Origin: Ethanoligenens sp047722935
Lineage (GTDB): Bacteria; Bacillota; Clostridia; Oscillospirales; Ethanoligenentaceae
NCBI GenBank assembly: GCA_047722935.1
Contig: JBDNZS010000004.1
Location: forward strand, 1 to 64,000
Reading direction: 5' to 3'
DNA: 64,000 nucleotides
Positions 18,616 through 26,315 of this stretch are shown here, piece by piece; position 1 is the stretch's first letter; every line of letters begins with the position of its first letter. Both the position numbers and the translations under genes were made by a program. The notes under the pieces are model-generated. The model searched no databases and was not told the origin of the DNA. It saw only the letters and a program-made list of their open reading frames with translations.

Positions 18616-19374
18616 TTATTCTTTATCTTGCATGCGATCCGTCGAAAGCGGGACATATTCCCCCGTTTGCTCGTCAAAGCGCATATTCAGACGGACCGGC
18701 ACGATATGGGCGGGTTTTGGCGCCCTGTTTGTGTCTGAATCGGTTTGTATCTTCTCAGTGGGTACGTCCTCAACAGGTGCCTCCGCAGCCGCAGCCTGCG
18801 CGTATGCCACGTCATTCGAAGAGGGCTTTTCTGTCTCACTCGCAGTCTCTAGCCCATTTCCATCATCTTTGAGAGGAGATGCACCGGTGGTCTGCTCGAA
18901 TTGTTGCGCATCGGCGGGATCTTCTTTCGTTTCCACCGGCATCGCACCGATCAATTCGAGATGGGCACGGTAAACATCCAGCAAGTGGGAACGAAAAGAA
19001 GCAACTTCGGTCTTAATGCGCGTCAGTTCCTCTTTTTCGTGCGTGATTTGTATCTGCACACTGCCCGTCAAACGGTCTGCCTTTGCACGCGCTTCCTCAA
19101 GCAACTCGTCTGCTTGTTTTTTCGCGTTGTTCACCAGCGAATCCGCAAATTTCTGGGCACTTAAGAGTGCGTCGCGCAAGCTGTCCTTATCGGCTTCCAC
19201 CTCCGCAGTCTGCCCGCGCAGAACTTCCAACTGCCGTTTAAGATCGTTATTTTCACGCGTCAGCTGGGCAAAAGCCGTAGCCGCTTCCGCAAGAAACGTT
19301 TCTACTTCTGTGGTTCTATAGCCACCCACGCGTGCCTTTTCAAACCGTTTGTTTAAAAGCTCACCCGACGTCAT
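18616..19374 (-). CDS. divIVA: DivIVA-family cell-division/polarity protein
   Basis: 252 residues. The N-terminal DivIVA lipid-binding module (LNKRFEKARVGGYRTTEVETFL) is followed by a coiled coil of roughly 120 residues and a low-complexity acidic, Thr/Ala/Glu-rich tail after about residue 150. DivIVA senses negatively curved membrane at poles and septa and recruits division or chromosome-positioning factors. GGAGGCAACAGC precedes the ATG. It lies between ylmH and ileS as in Bacillus. Confidence 0.92.
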   Translation of the reverse strand: MTSGELLNKRFEKARVGGYRTTEVETFLAEAATAFAQLTRENNDLKRQLEVLRGQTAEVEADKDSLRDALLSAQKFADSLVNNAKKQADELLEEARAKADRLTGSVQIQITHEKEELTRIKTEVASFRSHLLDVYRAHLELIGAMPVETKEDPADAQQFEQTTGASPLKDDGNGLETASETEKPSSNDVAYAQAAAAEAPVEDVPTEKIQTDSDTNRAPKPAHIVPVRLNMRFDEQTGEYVPLSTDRMQDKE

Positions 19375-19396
19375 GCTGTTGCCTCCTCATCTGATA

Positions 19397-20140
19397 TCAC
19401 AAGTATTTGCGCGCCGCAAAACGTAGCCGACCTTTGCGGGTAGGCGGGCCGATGGCGTCCACTACAAAGCGGCCGTATCCACGGACAGAGAGCGAAGCAC
19501 CGATCGCGACTCTGTAGGCTCTATCGGTCACCGACAAGCAGTCCACTGTGACCAAGCCGCCCGCGATACATTTTTCGGCCTGTGTGCGAGAGATATCCGT
19601 CAACGCGGAAATCACGCAGTCAAGCCGCTCGGATGCGATGGTATCGGTCATCTCCGCAAAGTGTGCCTCACGATGCACTGTCTCCCCAGCGTACACCGTG
19701 CAGGAAACATTAGCCGACCCCACGCGGGAAAGGCTGGACAGCACAAAAGCCGCGACCGCGTTTTCCAAAAACGCCACGCAGTCTTTTGGCCGCACAACCA
19801 AATCGCCTATTTTCTCGCGTTTCAAACCGAGCGAAAGCAACGCACCTAAAAAATCCCGATGTGTGAGCGCCGCACCCTTCCACGCAATCTGCACAGCCGT
19901 GATGGGAAACGCCGCATTGTCCGGCTGCATCCACTGTGGGAAGACGCCAAGCATTCGGCGCTCCGCTTCCGCATATCCACCCCAGAAAAAAGGGGCGGAA
20001 TCCCGCAAATATTGCGAAACAACTGCCTGCTCGCGCGCATCCAGAAACCCCAGAAAGCGAGCTGTCTGCCGCTCAGCCGCCGCTACCGCGTCATCCACGC
20101 GTGAAAGCAACAGGTTGTCCTCTGTTCCCATATGACTCAT
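19397..20140 (-). CDS. ylmH: YlmH-like RNA-binding S4-domain protein
   Basis: 247 residues. The N-terminal two thirds match the YlmH fold (FLDAREQAVVSQYL, FWGGYAEAERRMLGVFP, DFLGALLSLGLKREKIGDL). A C-terminal S4 RNA-binding domain follows (RLDCVISALTDISRTQAEK, CIAGGLVTVDCL). YlmH belongs to the dcw-associated ylm cluster and has been linked to ribosome-associated quality control in Bacillus (family knowledge). Start uncertain: ATG at 20140 or 20131, neither with a strong ribosome site. Confidence 0.9.
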   Translation of the reverse strand: MSHMGTEDNLLLSRVDDAVAAAERQTARFLGFLDAREQAVVSQYLRDSAPFFWGGYAEAERRMLGVFPQWMQPDNAAFPITAVQIAWKGAALTHRDFLGALLSLGLKREKIGDLVVRPKDCVAFLENAVAAFVLSSLSRVGSANVSCTVYAGETVHREAHFAEMTDTIASERLDCVISALTDISRTQAEKCIAGGLVTVDCLSVTDRAYRVAIGASLSVRGYGRFVVDAIGPPTRKGRLRFAARKYL

Positions 20141-20156
20141 TGGAGACCGCCGGCCG

Positions 20157-20450
20157 TCAATGGAACAAACTATAAAGCAGGACGATGACCCGCTGAATAA
20201 TCATCAGAAGAATCCAAGCCGCTATTGGTGAAAAATCCACCGGAAGACGACGGGTGAATGGGATAAGCGCCAGCAAATGCCGGACGGGAGCAAGCACCGG
20301 TTCGGTCAAAGCCACAATGAACCGACCCACATGGGACTGGATGAGCTGTGGCACCCACGAAATAATCGCCCTGACAAAAATCAGCGATGTGATGATCCAA
20401 ATCAGCCAATAAAATGCTTCCAGTAGCCCGTAACTCAAATCAAAGCCCAA
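20157..20450 (-). CDS. yggT: YggT-family membrane protein
   Basis: About 97 residues with two transmembrane helices (roughly 5-30 and 65-95) and the family motif RAIISWVPQ... plus a Pro-rich EPVLAPVRHL segment. Part of the ylm cell-division cluster; the molecular function is not settled, with roles proposed in membrane and division-site organisation. A TTG start at 20450 is preferred because GGAGG lies 7 nt upstream; the GTG at 20477 has no ribosome site. Confidence 0.85.
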   Translation of the reverse strand: MGFDLSYGLLEAFYWLIWIITSLIFVRAIISWVPQLIQSHVGRFIVALTEPVLAPVRHLLALIPFTRRLPVDFSPIAAWILLMIIQRVIVLLYSLFH

Positions 20451-20497
20451 TCCATTCCCTCCAAAGCGGAACAACACGCCGCCTCCGCGCCAAAACG

Positions 20498-20527
20498 AAA
20501 AGCCGCCCCACCATCAAACAGGGCGGC
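20498..20527 (-). terminator. Candidate terminator downstream of sepF
   Basis: Minus strand: GCCGCCC, 12-nt loop, GGGCGGC followed by TTTTCGTTTT. It lies in the 129-nt gap between sepF and yggT and may partly uncouple the two. Confidence 0.6.
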
Positions 20528-20579
20528 GCCCGAAACACATGTAATCTCTTAAGAAATCGCTGACGGATTTAGGCTTTCT

Positions 20580-21011
20580 TTAAAAAAACACGCCATTGCT
20601 TTCCAGTTCGTCCAATAAATCACCCACAATGTCCACATTGTATGGGGTAATGATGAACGTGCTGTTCGCGACACGTTTGATCTGGCCATTGTTCGCATAT
20701 GCCACGCCACTCAGGAAATCCACAATCCGGCGGGAAACATCTTTGTTGGTTGATTCCAGATTCAGCACGACTGTGCGCTTGTCGTTGAGATGGTCGGCAA
20801 CGCCCACCGCATCCTCAAAGCGTTCCGGTTTAATGAGTACAACTTGCAGCTGCGCTGTGGTGTGGATATTGACCACCTTGTTGTTGCGGCGGACATCGTC
20901 CGCATGGCTGGTGGATTTGTCCGGTGCTTTCGCAAGCAGGTCAACCTCTTCTTCGTCGTAGTCTTCGTCTTCCGCAGTCATAAAATTCTTCAGTTTTTCA
21001 ACAAGTCCCAT
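20580..21011 (-). CDS. sepF: Cell division protein SepF
   Basis: 143 residues. An N-terminal amphipathic helix (MGLVEKLKNFM) tethers it to membrane and an acidic linker (EDEDYDEEE) follows. The C-terminal SepF domain has HTTAQLQVVLIKPERFEDA, VLNLESTNKDVSRRIVDFL and SGVAYANNGQIKRVANSTF. SepF polymerises into rings that bundle and anchor FtsZ. GGAGGACATAATATT precedes the ATG. Confidence 0.96.
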   Translation of the reverse strand: MGLVEKLKNFMTAEDEDYDEEEVDLLAKAPDKSTSHADDVRRNNKVVNIHTTAQLQVVLIKPERFEDAVGVADHLNDKRTVVLNLESTNKDVSRRIVDFLSGVAYANNGQIKRVANSTFIITPYNVDIVGDLLDELESNGVFF

Positions 21012-21040
21012 AATATTATGTCCTCCTGCAATATATTGTT

Positions 21041-21769
21041 TTATCGCCTTCCAAAGATCGCGGTTCCAACCCGCACCATTGTGGAGCCTTCCTCAATAGC
21101 TATATCAAAGTCCGCAGACATGCCCATTGATAAGATGTGCATGTTTCTATTATCCGATTTTTTAGACGCAATGTCAATAAACAGTTTGCGCATTGTCCGA
21201 AAATATGGACGAACCGCCTCTGCATCCGTGCAGCGCGGAGGTACGGTCATCAGCCCGCAGACCCGCAAATGTGGAAGCGGCACGATTTCATCAAGCAACG
21301 CAGTCAGTTTGGTCGGCGGCACACCGGATTTGGCTTCCTCTCCGCCAATATTGACTTCAACGAGGATATCCATTATCTTTCCGCATTTCTCCGCCTGCTT
21401 GTCAATCTCCTGTGCAAGATGGGCGCTGTCCACCGACTGGATCATGTCCACCTTATCAATCACCTGCCGCACCTTGTTCGTCTGTAAATGGCCAATCAGA
21501 TGTGCGGCCTGCTCTGCGCCCAGTTTGATATCGGGCAGTTTGCCAAGCAGTTCCTGCACACGGTTTTCACCAATCACGCGCACGCCGCATGCCAACACGG
21601 CGTTGACATCCTCGGCCGGCATCGTCTTCGTCACCGCCACCAAAGTAATCTCGTCCGCCGAACGGCCTGAGACCCGTGCGGCTTTCTCAATGCGCGCGCG
21701 CACGTCTTCCAGGTTCCGCGCAATTTCACGCGCACGCGGAGTCCGTTCATTGCAGCAATTCTCCATCAT
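21041..21769 (-). CDS. ylmE: YggS/YlmE-type pyridoxal-phosphate homeostasis protein (PLPBP)
   Basis: About 243 residues, a single alanine-racemase-like TIM barrel. The PLP lysine is in LVAVTKTMP, followed by VIGENRVQELLGK, HLIGHLQTNKVRQV, QSVDS, VNIGGEEAKSG, and the C-terminal LSMGMSADFDIAIEEGSTMVRVGTAIFG. These proteins carry PLP without known catalysis and buffer cellular vitamin B6. Start ambiguous among ATGs at 21778, 21769 and 21766; AGGG spacing favours 21769. The gene overlaps the end of the HlyD-like gene by about 20 nt. Confidence 0.92.
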   Translation of the reverse strand: MMENCCNERTPRAREIARNLEDVRARIEKAARVSGRSADEITLVAVTKTMPAEDVNAVLACGVRVIGENRVQELLGKLPDIKLGAEQAAHLIGHLQTNKVRQVIDKVDMIQSVDSAHLAQEIDKQAEKCGKIMDILVEVNIGGEEAKSGVPPTKLTALLDEIVPLPHLRVCGLMTVPPRCTDAEAVRPYFRTMRKLFIDIASKKSDNRNMHILSMGMSADFDIAIEEGSTMVRVGTAIFGRR

Positions 21770-22964
21770 GTAAATCATCCCTGTTCGTAATCATCGCATC
21801 ATAGACCTGAAGTCGCCCTGCATCGGTAGAATCCACCGAAGAGACCGTATAGCCGTTTCCGCTGTAAACAGGCACGATGGTCCGGAACCGGGCCGTATTC
21901 CCGTCCTGCACAAAAACGCCTTTTTTACCTTTAACCACACTGATATACTGATTGTCCACCCGCAAACCGGTGTAACTCCCGATAATCACACGCACGCTCT
22001 GACACCGAACAGCAGCCAGTTTTTCAGTCATGGAACTGCATTGGAACACTGCCGCATACTGATTGCCGGAAGGGTTGAGCGCTAGCACGGTGGCGGGAAT
22101 CGCATCCTCGCTGGAAAGAACAAACCGCAGATTTACCTGCGCGCTTTCAGACAGCCGATGCGCCTCATCGGGTGAGAGGAGCGCCACCACATACCATTCA
22201 AATTCGGAAACGATCTTACCGGCCGCATCGGTAGGCGGCGTTACCTTTTCCGTCAGCAGCTTCTGCACATCCGCCGGTTTGATGGAAGCAATATTGGAAA
22301 CATCATATGCGCCTTCATAGCCATCTGCGGTCTTCACAAAATAACCGGCGAGCGGAGACGTGAGCGGCTGGCCCACAGCGCCTATCTTGGCTTTCAGCGC
22401 ATCCGCCTGCTTTTGCAATACGGCAATCGTCCCGTTGAAATCACTGACAGCCCCGGTAGCAAGCTGCTTACGGTTGAGGTAATCCAGCAGATTTGCCCCC
22501 GCATCTGAAAGGCCGTCCAGATTGGAGCCGGAAGTCGCATCGGCCAGCTTCAGGAAATCCTCGCGCAGTGCAGCGTCCAGCACACTGACATCCGTGACGC
22601 TCGCGCTGCCGGAATCCCCGAGGTTTTGCAGCTGCGTAATCTTGTCCTGCAATTTCTGCAGTGCCTGTTGGTTCTGCGCGTCTTGCTCAGTAGGATAAAT
22701 ATTGGCTACCGTGCCGCCTTTGGATACCCGTTCTCCATCCGTACGCGTGTAATCGATGACGCCCGACGTGCCTCCCTTGAGCACGGTCTCATCATGCAGT
22801 GCGATGGCATCCGCCGTAACGGTATCCTGCACAGTGGCAAGCGTCACCCGCTGTGTGCGGATGGGATGATACAGCATACGATATGCCTGAAAGCCCACAT
22901 ATGCCAGCAAAAACAGCGACAACCCAACGCGCAGCAGCCATTTGAGCGATTTGTTCATACCCAT
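21747..22964 (-). CDS. HlyD-like membrane-anchored adaptor protein
   Basis: 405 residues. A short cytoplasmic N-terminus and one transmembrane segment (about 9-28) lead to an extracytoplasmic region with an HlyD/biotinyl-lipoyl-like hairpin (DGERVSKGGTVANIYPTEQD), a coiled coil (about 95-120) and beta-rich C-terminal repeats. Such proteins sit next to sepF/ylmE in many Clostridia without an adjacent exporter; the role is unknown, perhaps envelope assembly at the division site (inference from location). The ribosome site is weak; ATG at 22964 or 22958. Confidence 0.8.
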   Translation of the reverse strand: MGMNKSLKWLLRVGLSLFLLAYVGFQAYRMLYHPIRTQRVTLATVQDTVTADAIALHDETVLKGGTSGVIDYTRTDGERVSKGGTVANIYPTEQDAQNQQALQKLQDKITQLQNLGDSGSASVTDVSVLDAALREDFLKLADATSGSNLDGLSDAGANLLDYLNRKQLATGAVSDFNGTIAVLQKQADALKAKIGAVGQPLTSPLAGYFVKTADGYEGAYDVSNIASIKPADVQKLLTEKVTPPTDAAGKIVSEFEWYVVALLSPDEAHRLSESAQVNLRFVLSSEDAIPATVLALNPSGNQYAAVFQCSSMTEKLAAVRCQSVRVIIGSYTGLRVDNQYISVVKGKKGVFVQDGNTARFRTIVPVYSGNGYTVSSVDSTDAGRLQVYDAMITNRDDLHDGELLQ

Positions 22965-22969
22965 GGATA

Positions 22970-23221
22970 TCAGACGTGCTCTTTATCGGGAGCGGCATTG
23001 CTGTCCAAGATAGAGACCGGCCGAACCGGAATCACCGTCGAAATCGCGTGCTTATAAACCAGATCCTGCTTGCCGTCACTTTCGAGAATGACGGTGAAAT
23101 TATCAAACCCCTTGACCACGCCTTTGAACTGGTACCCATTGGTCAAGAAGATAGTGACGGGGATCTTGTCTTTTCGCACCTGGTTGAGAAAAACATCCTG
23201 TAAATTCATTGCTTTCTGCAT
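22970..23221 (-). CDS. hfq: RNA chaperone Hfq
   Basis: 83 residues. The Sm1 motif (DKIPVTIFLTNGYQFKGVVK, then GFDNFTVIL) and Sm2 motif (LVYKHAISTVIP) are canonical. It forms a hexameric ring that binds U-rich and A-rich RNA and aids small-RNA pairing. GGAGGAATCTAT precedes the ATG at 23221; the longer frame upstream is not coding. It follows miaA, the usual bacterial arrangement, but may also have its own extended -10 promoter at the end of miaA. Confidence 0.96.
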   Translation of the reverse strand: MQKAMNLQDVFLNQVRKDKIPVTIFLTNGYQFKGVVKGFDNFTVILESDGKQDLVYKHAISTVIPVRPVSILDSNAAPDKEHV

Positions 23222-23328
23222 ATAGATTCCTCCAAAGAGATGGCCGCTCCGCACTTGCAGCGGGATTTTTGCCCTTACATAACAAGTGTGAGAAGTCACT
23301 TCCGATTTTAAACATCGCATATAAACGT

Positions 23329-24285
23329 TTATTCATTATAACATAGCGTGTTTGATTTATCTATGCCGCGCACGGCTTGTTCACAAATTATTTCAAATTT
23401 TCCCATTCCCGCCTCGATCCAGCAGATGTCTGCCGCACGGCGGAACCATGTCATCTGCCGCTTGGCATACCGTCGGGTCGCGCGCTTGAGATCCTCCACC
23501 GCCTGCTCCAGCGGGCAGTCCCCCCGCAGGTACGCTGCCAGCTCTTTATACCCGATGGCCTGCATGGCGGTGCTGTCGCGCACGTCCGCGCGGGCAAAAA
23601 GCACTCGGGCTTCCTCCAGCAGGCCGGCCTCCAGCATCGCGTCTACACGCGCGTCAATTTTGGCATAAAGCATGGCACGGTCGGCAAAACCCAATCCGAT
23701 CTTGCAGGTGCGGTAGGGGGAAGGCGTCAGCTTGGAGCGCCGCTGTAGCTCGGACATGGTCACCCCGTCCGTCTCATACACCTCAATGGCACGGATAATG
23801 CGCCCCAGATTATGCGGATGCAGTTTAGCGGCAGTCTCCGGGTCAAACCCTGCCAGCCGGTCGAGCAGTGCCTGCCCGCCCTGTGCATCCGCTTCCTGTC
23901 GCAGACGAATACGCAAAGCGTCGTTCCGTTCGGTTTCCTCAAACGTGCGCCCTGCCAGCAACGAATCCACATAAAGTCCGGTGCCGCCCGCCACCACCGG
24001 CACCTTTCCCCGTGCATGAATGTCCGTGATGCAGGCTTTGGCCATCGCCACATACTCTGCCACACTGCACGGTATCGCAGGGTCACGCACCCCAATCAGA
24101 TGGTGCGGTATGCCGCGCATCTCCTCATGCGTAGGCTGCGCCGTGCCAATCGCCATGCCCTGATAGAGCTGCATGGAATCCGCCGAAACAACTTCGCCGC
24201 CATAGTGCAATGCCAATTCCACCGCCAGGCGGGTTTTACCGCTGGCAGTGGGACCAACCACGGCGATTACCGGAATCTGGCTCAA
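23329..24285 (-). CDS. miaA: tRNA dimethylallyltransferase (A37 isopentenylation)
   Basis: 318 residues. Transfers a dimethylallyl group to N6 of A37 in tRNAs reading UNN codons. P-loop VVGPTASGKTRLAVELA at the N-terminus, SADSMQLYQGMAIGTAQP, HLIGVRDP, VVAGGTGLYVDSLL and the C-terminal RYAKRQMTWFRR are all diagnostic. It starts with TTG at 24285, 7 nt after a perfect AGGAGG. The later-acting partner MiaB is encoded at the head of the same array. Confidence 0.97.
   Translation of the reverse strand: MSQIPVIAVVGPTASGKTRLAVELALHYGGEVVSADSMQLYQGMAIGTAQPTHEEMRGIPHHLIGVRDPAIPCSVAEYVAMAKACITDIHARGKVPVVAGGTGLYVDSLLAGRTFEETERNDALRIRLRQEADAQGGQALLDRLAGFDPETAAKLHPHNLGRIIRAIEVYETDGVTMSELQRRSKLTPSPYRTCKIGLGFADRAMLYAKIDARVDAMLEAGLLEEARVLFARADVRDSTAMQAIGYKELAAYLRGDCPLEQAVEDLKRATRRYAKRQMTWFRRAADICWIEAGMGKFEIICEQAVRGIDKSNTLCYNE
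23335..23343 (-). promoter_or_regulatory. Extended -10 promoter candidate for hfq
   Basis: Minus strand TGTTATAAT (TGnTATAAT extended -10) lies over the last codons of miaA, about 110 nt before hfq. No good -35 is present, as is usual for extended -10 promoters. Confidence 0.4.
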
Positions 24286-24330
24286 CCGTGCACCTCCTGT
24301 TCTGCAACCTTTACTGAGATAGGACGGCGC

Positions 24331-26280
24331 TCACGCCCGCCCAAACTGCTTTTCAATCTCTGCGCGCGTGAGAACGAACGCCACCGGGCGACCATGCGGG
24401 CAGTAGCGCACATCGTCCAGCGCCAACACACGCTCGGCCAGTCTGGAAGCCTCTTCCGGGCCAGTCTTATCCCCCGCCTTGACGGCGGCGCGGCAGGCCA
24501 CCGAATGATAGAGGTCGTCGATGCGTTCGGGCGTGAGGTCTTTGCCGTACTGCGCAAGTTTCCCCGCCAATTCCTCTACGGCAGGGACAATGTCGGTTTC
24601 CCGCAAATAGACCGGCGCGGCGCGCACCAGCACCGTCGCACCGCCGAAATCATCCACATCAAATCCTGCGTCCGACAGCACCGTGCGGTTTTCTAAAACC
24701 GCGGCATATTCTTCCCGTGCCAATGTCACCGCGCGCGGCGCCAGCAGCAATTGACTGGCAGCTTTCCCCTGTTTTCGGATTTCTTCATATAGAATCCGCT
24801 CATGTGCGGCGTGTTTGTCAATAAGATAGAGTGTGTCGCCCTCTTCTACCAGAATATACGTGCCAAAGCACTGCCCAATCACACGACGCACAAGCGCCGG
24901 GGGGCCCTCCTCCAAAACAGGCGGTGCAGACGCCGCGGATGCTTGCGACTTCGCATCCGCGTGTTCGGATTCGACAGTGTGCAAATCAGCCGATCTTTGC
25001 ACTTCCGGCAAAGCCGTTTTGTACGCGGATGGTTCTGCCGCCTGCACGGACGACGGCCGCTCCTGCTGCCGATCTACGGTTTCACGCGGCGTTTGGCATG
25101 GCTCATCGTCGTCAACCGTCACATCAATCCGTCCACGCACCACCGGGGTATACGCGGTTGTCGCACCTGTGTGCAGAACACCCGCCTCACTACCTTTTCC
25201 GGATGCAAAATGCAGCTGGCTTCCGGAGGAAGATGCAAACGGCGCCGGGCGTTTTTCCTCTGTTTGGGGCAGTTGCAGTGTGGGGCGCGGATCTTTTTCC
25301 GCAATGGCGTTTTTCACCGCATAATAAATCCCCTCAAACACCGCATGTTCGTCCGCAAAACGCACTTCGGTTTTCGCCGGATGGACGTTTACATCGACCA
25401 GCGCGGGCGACAGCGCAATATGCAGCACGCAACCGGGAAAACGCCCGACCATAATGCTTCCCCGATACGCCTGCTCCAGTGCCGCCATCGCCGTGCGGGA
25501 TTTGACCAGCCGTCCATTGAGGAAGAAAAACTGCATATTGCGGTTGGCGCGGGCGCTGACCGGCTTGAGCACATAGCCCGCGACCTGCACGCCGCCCAAT
25601 TCGTACGCTACTTCCAGCAAATCACGGGCGAAGTCGCGCCCCAGCACGGCATAGATAGCGGAAACCAGCTGACTGTCCCCCGGTGTGTGCAGTTCTTCCC
25701 GACCATCCTTAATGAATTTCAGCGAGACTTCCGGATGCGACAGTGCCAGCCGCTCCGCCACCGCACGCACCGCATTGCCTTCCGTCACGTCCTTTTTGAG
25801 GAATTTCATCCGTGCGGGGGTATTGTAGAACAGGTCGCGCACAACGATCGTCGTGCCCTGCGGGCAGCCCGCAGGGCCTTGTTCCAGCACCTCGCCGCCT
25901 TCCAGTGCAATGCGGCTCCCCTCCAGTTCATCCGCCGTGCGGGTAATCAGTTCCACCTTGGACACCGCCGTGATGGACGCCAGCGCTTCCCCGCGGAAGC
26001 CGAGCGTCCCGATGGCCTCCAGGTCAGTATCTTTTTGCACCTTGCTGGTGGCGTGGCGCAAAAACGCTGTGGCGACATCCTCCGCCGGAATGCCTCCGCC
26101 GTTGTCCGTCACACGGATGAACCACACGCCGCCGTTTTTGATTTCCAGTGTGAGGACGCGCGCGCCCGCGTCAATGGCATTTTCGAGCAGTTCCTTGACC
26201 ACCGAGGCCGGACGTTCCACCACCTCGCCCGCCGCAATCTTTTCCGCGACGGCCTTGGGCAATACATGGATACGGTTCAT
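24331..26280 (-). CDS. mutL: DNA mismatch repair protein MutL (endonuclease type)
   Basis: 649 residues. The N-terminal GHKL ATPase has KIAAGEVVERPASVVKELLE, DNGGGIP and LGFRGEALASI. A Pro/Ser/Glu-rich linker spans about 330-450. The C-terminal dimerisation domain carries YLIDKHAAHERILYEE, fitting the DxHAxxExxxxE metal-dependent nicking motif of MutL proteins from bacteria without MutH, and the CPHGRPVAF zinc-binding motif. The ATG at 26280 is preceded by AGGTGGCGGAAACG; a GTG at 26292 is less likely. It lies directly downstream of mutS. Confidence 0.96.
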   Translation of the reverse strand: MNRIHVLPKAVAEKIAAGEVVERPASVVKELLENAIDAGARVLTLEIKNGGVWFIRVTDNGGGIPAEDVATAFLRHATSKVQKDTDLEAIGTLGFRGEALASITAVSKVELITRTADELEGSRIALEGGEVLEQGPAGCPQGTTIVVRDLFYNTPARMKFLKKDVTEGNAVRAVAERLALSHPEVSLKFIKDGREELHTPGDSQLVSAIYAVLGRDFARDLLEVAYELGGVQVAGYVLKPVSARANRNMQFFFLNGRLVKSRTAMAALEQAYRGSIMVGRFPGCVLHIALSPALVDVNVHPAKTEVRFADEHAVFEGIYYAVKNAIAEKDPRPTLQLPQTEEKRPAPFASSSGSQLHFASGKGSEAGVLHTGATTAYTPVVRGRIDVTVDDDEPCQTPRETVDRQQERPSSVQAAEPSAYKTALPEVQRSADLHTVESEHADAKSQASAASAPPVLEEGPPALVRRVIGQCFGTYILVEEGDTLYLIDKHAAHERILYEEIRKQGKAASQLLLAPRAVTLAREEYAAVLENRTVLSDAGFDVDDFGGATVLVRAAPVYLRETDIVPAVEELAGKLAQYGKDLTPERIDDLYHSVACRAAVKAGDKTGPEEASRLAERVLALDDVRYCPHGRPVAFVLTRAEIEKQFGRA

Positions 26281-26315
26281 CGTTTCCGCCACCTTTCTAT
26301 GTAAAAATCCAACGT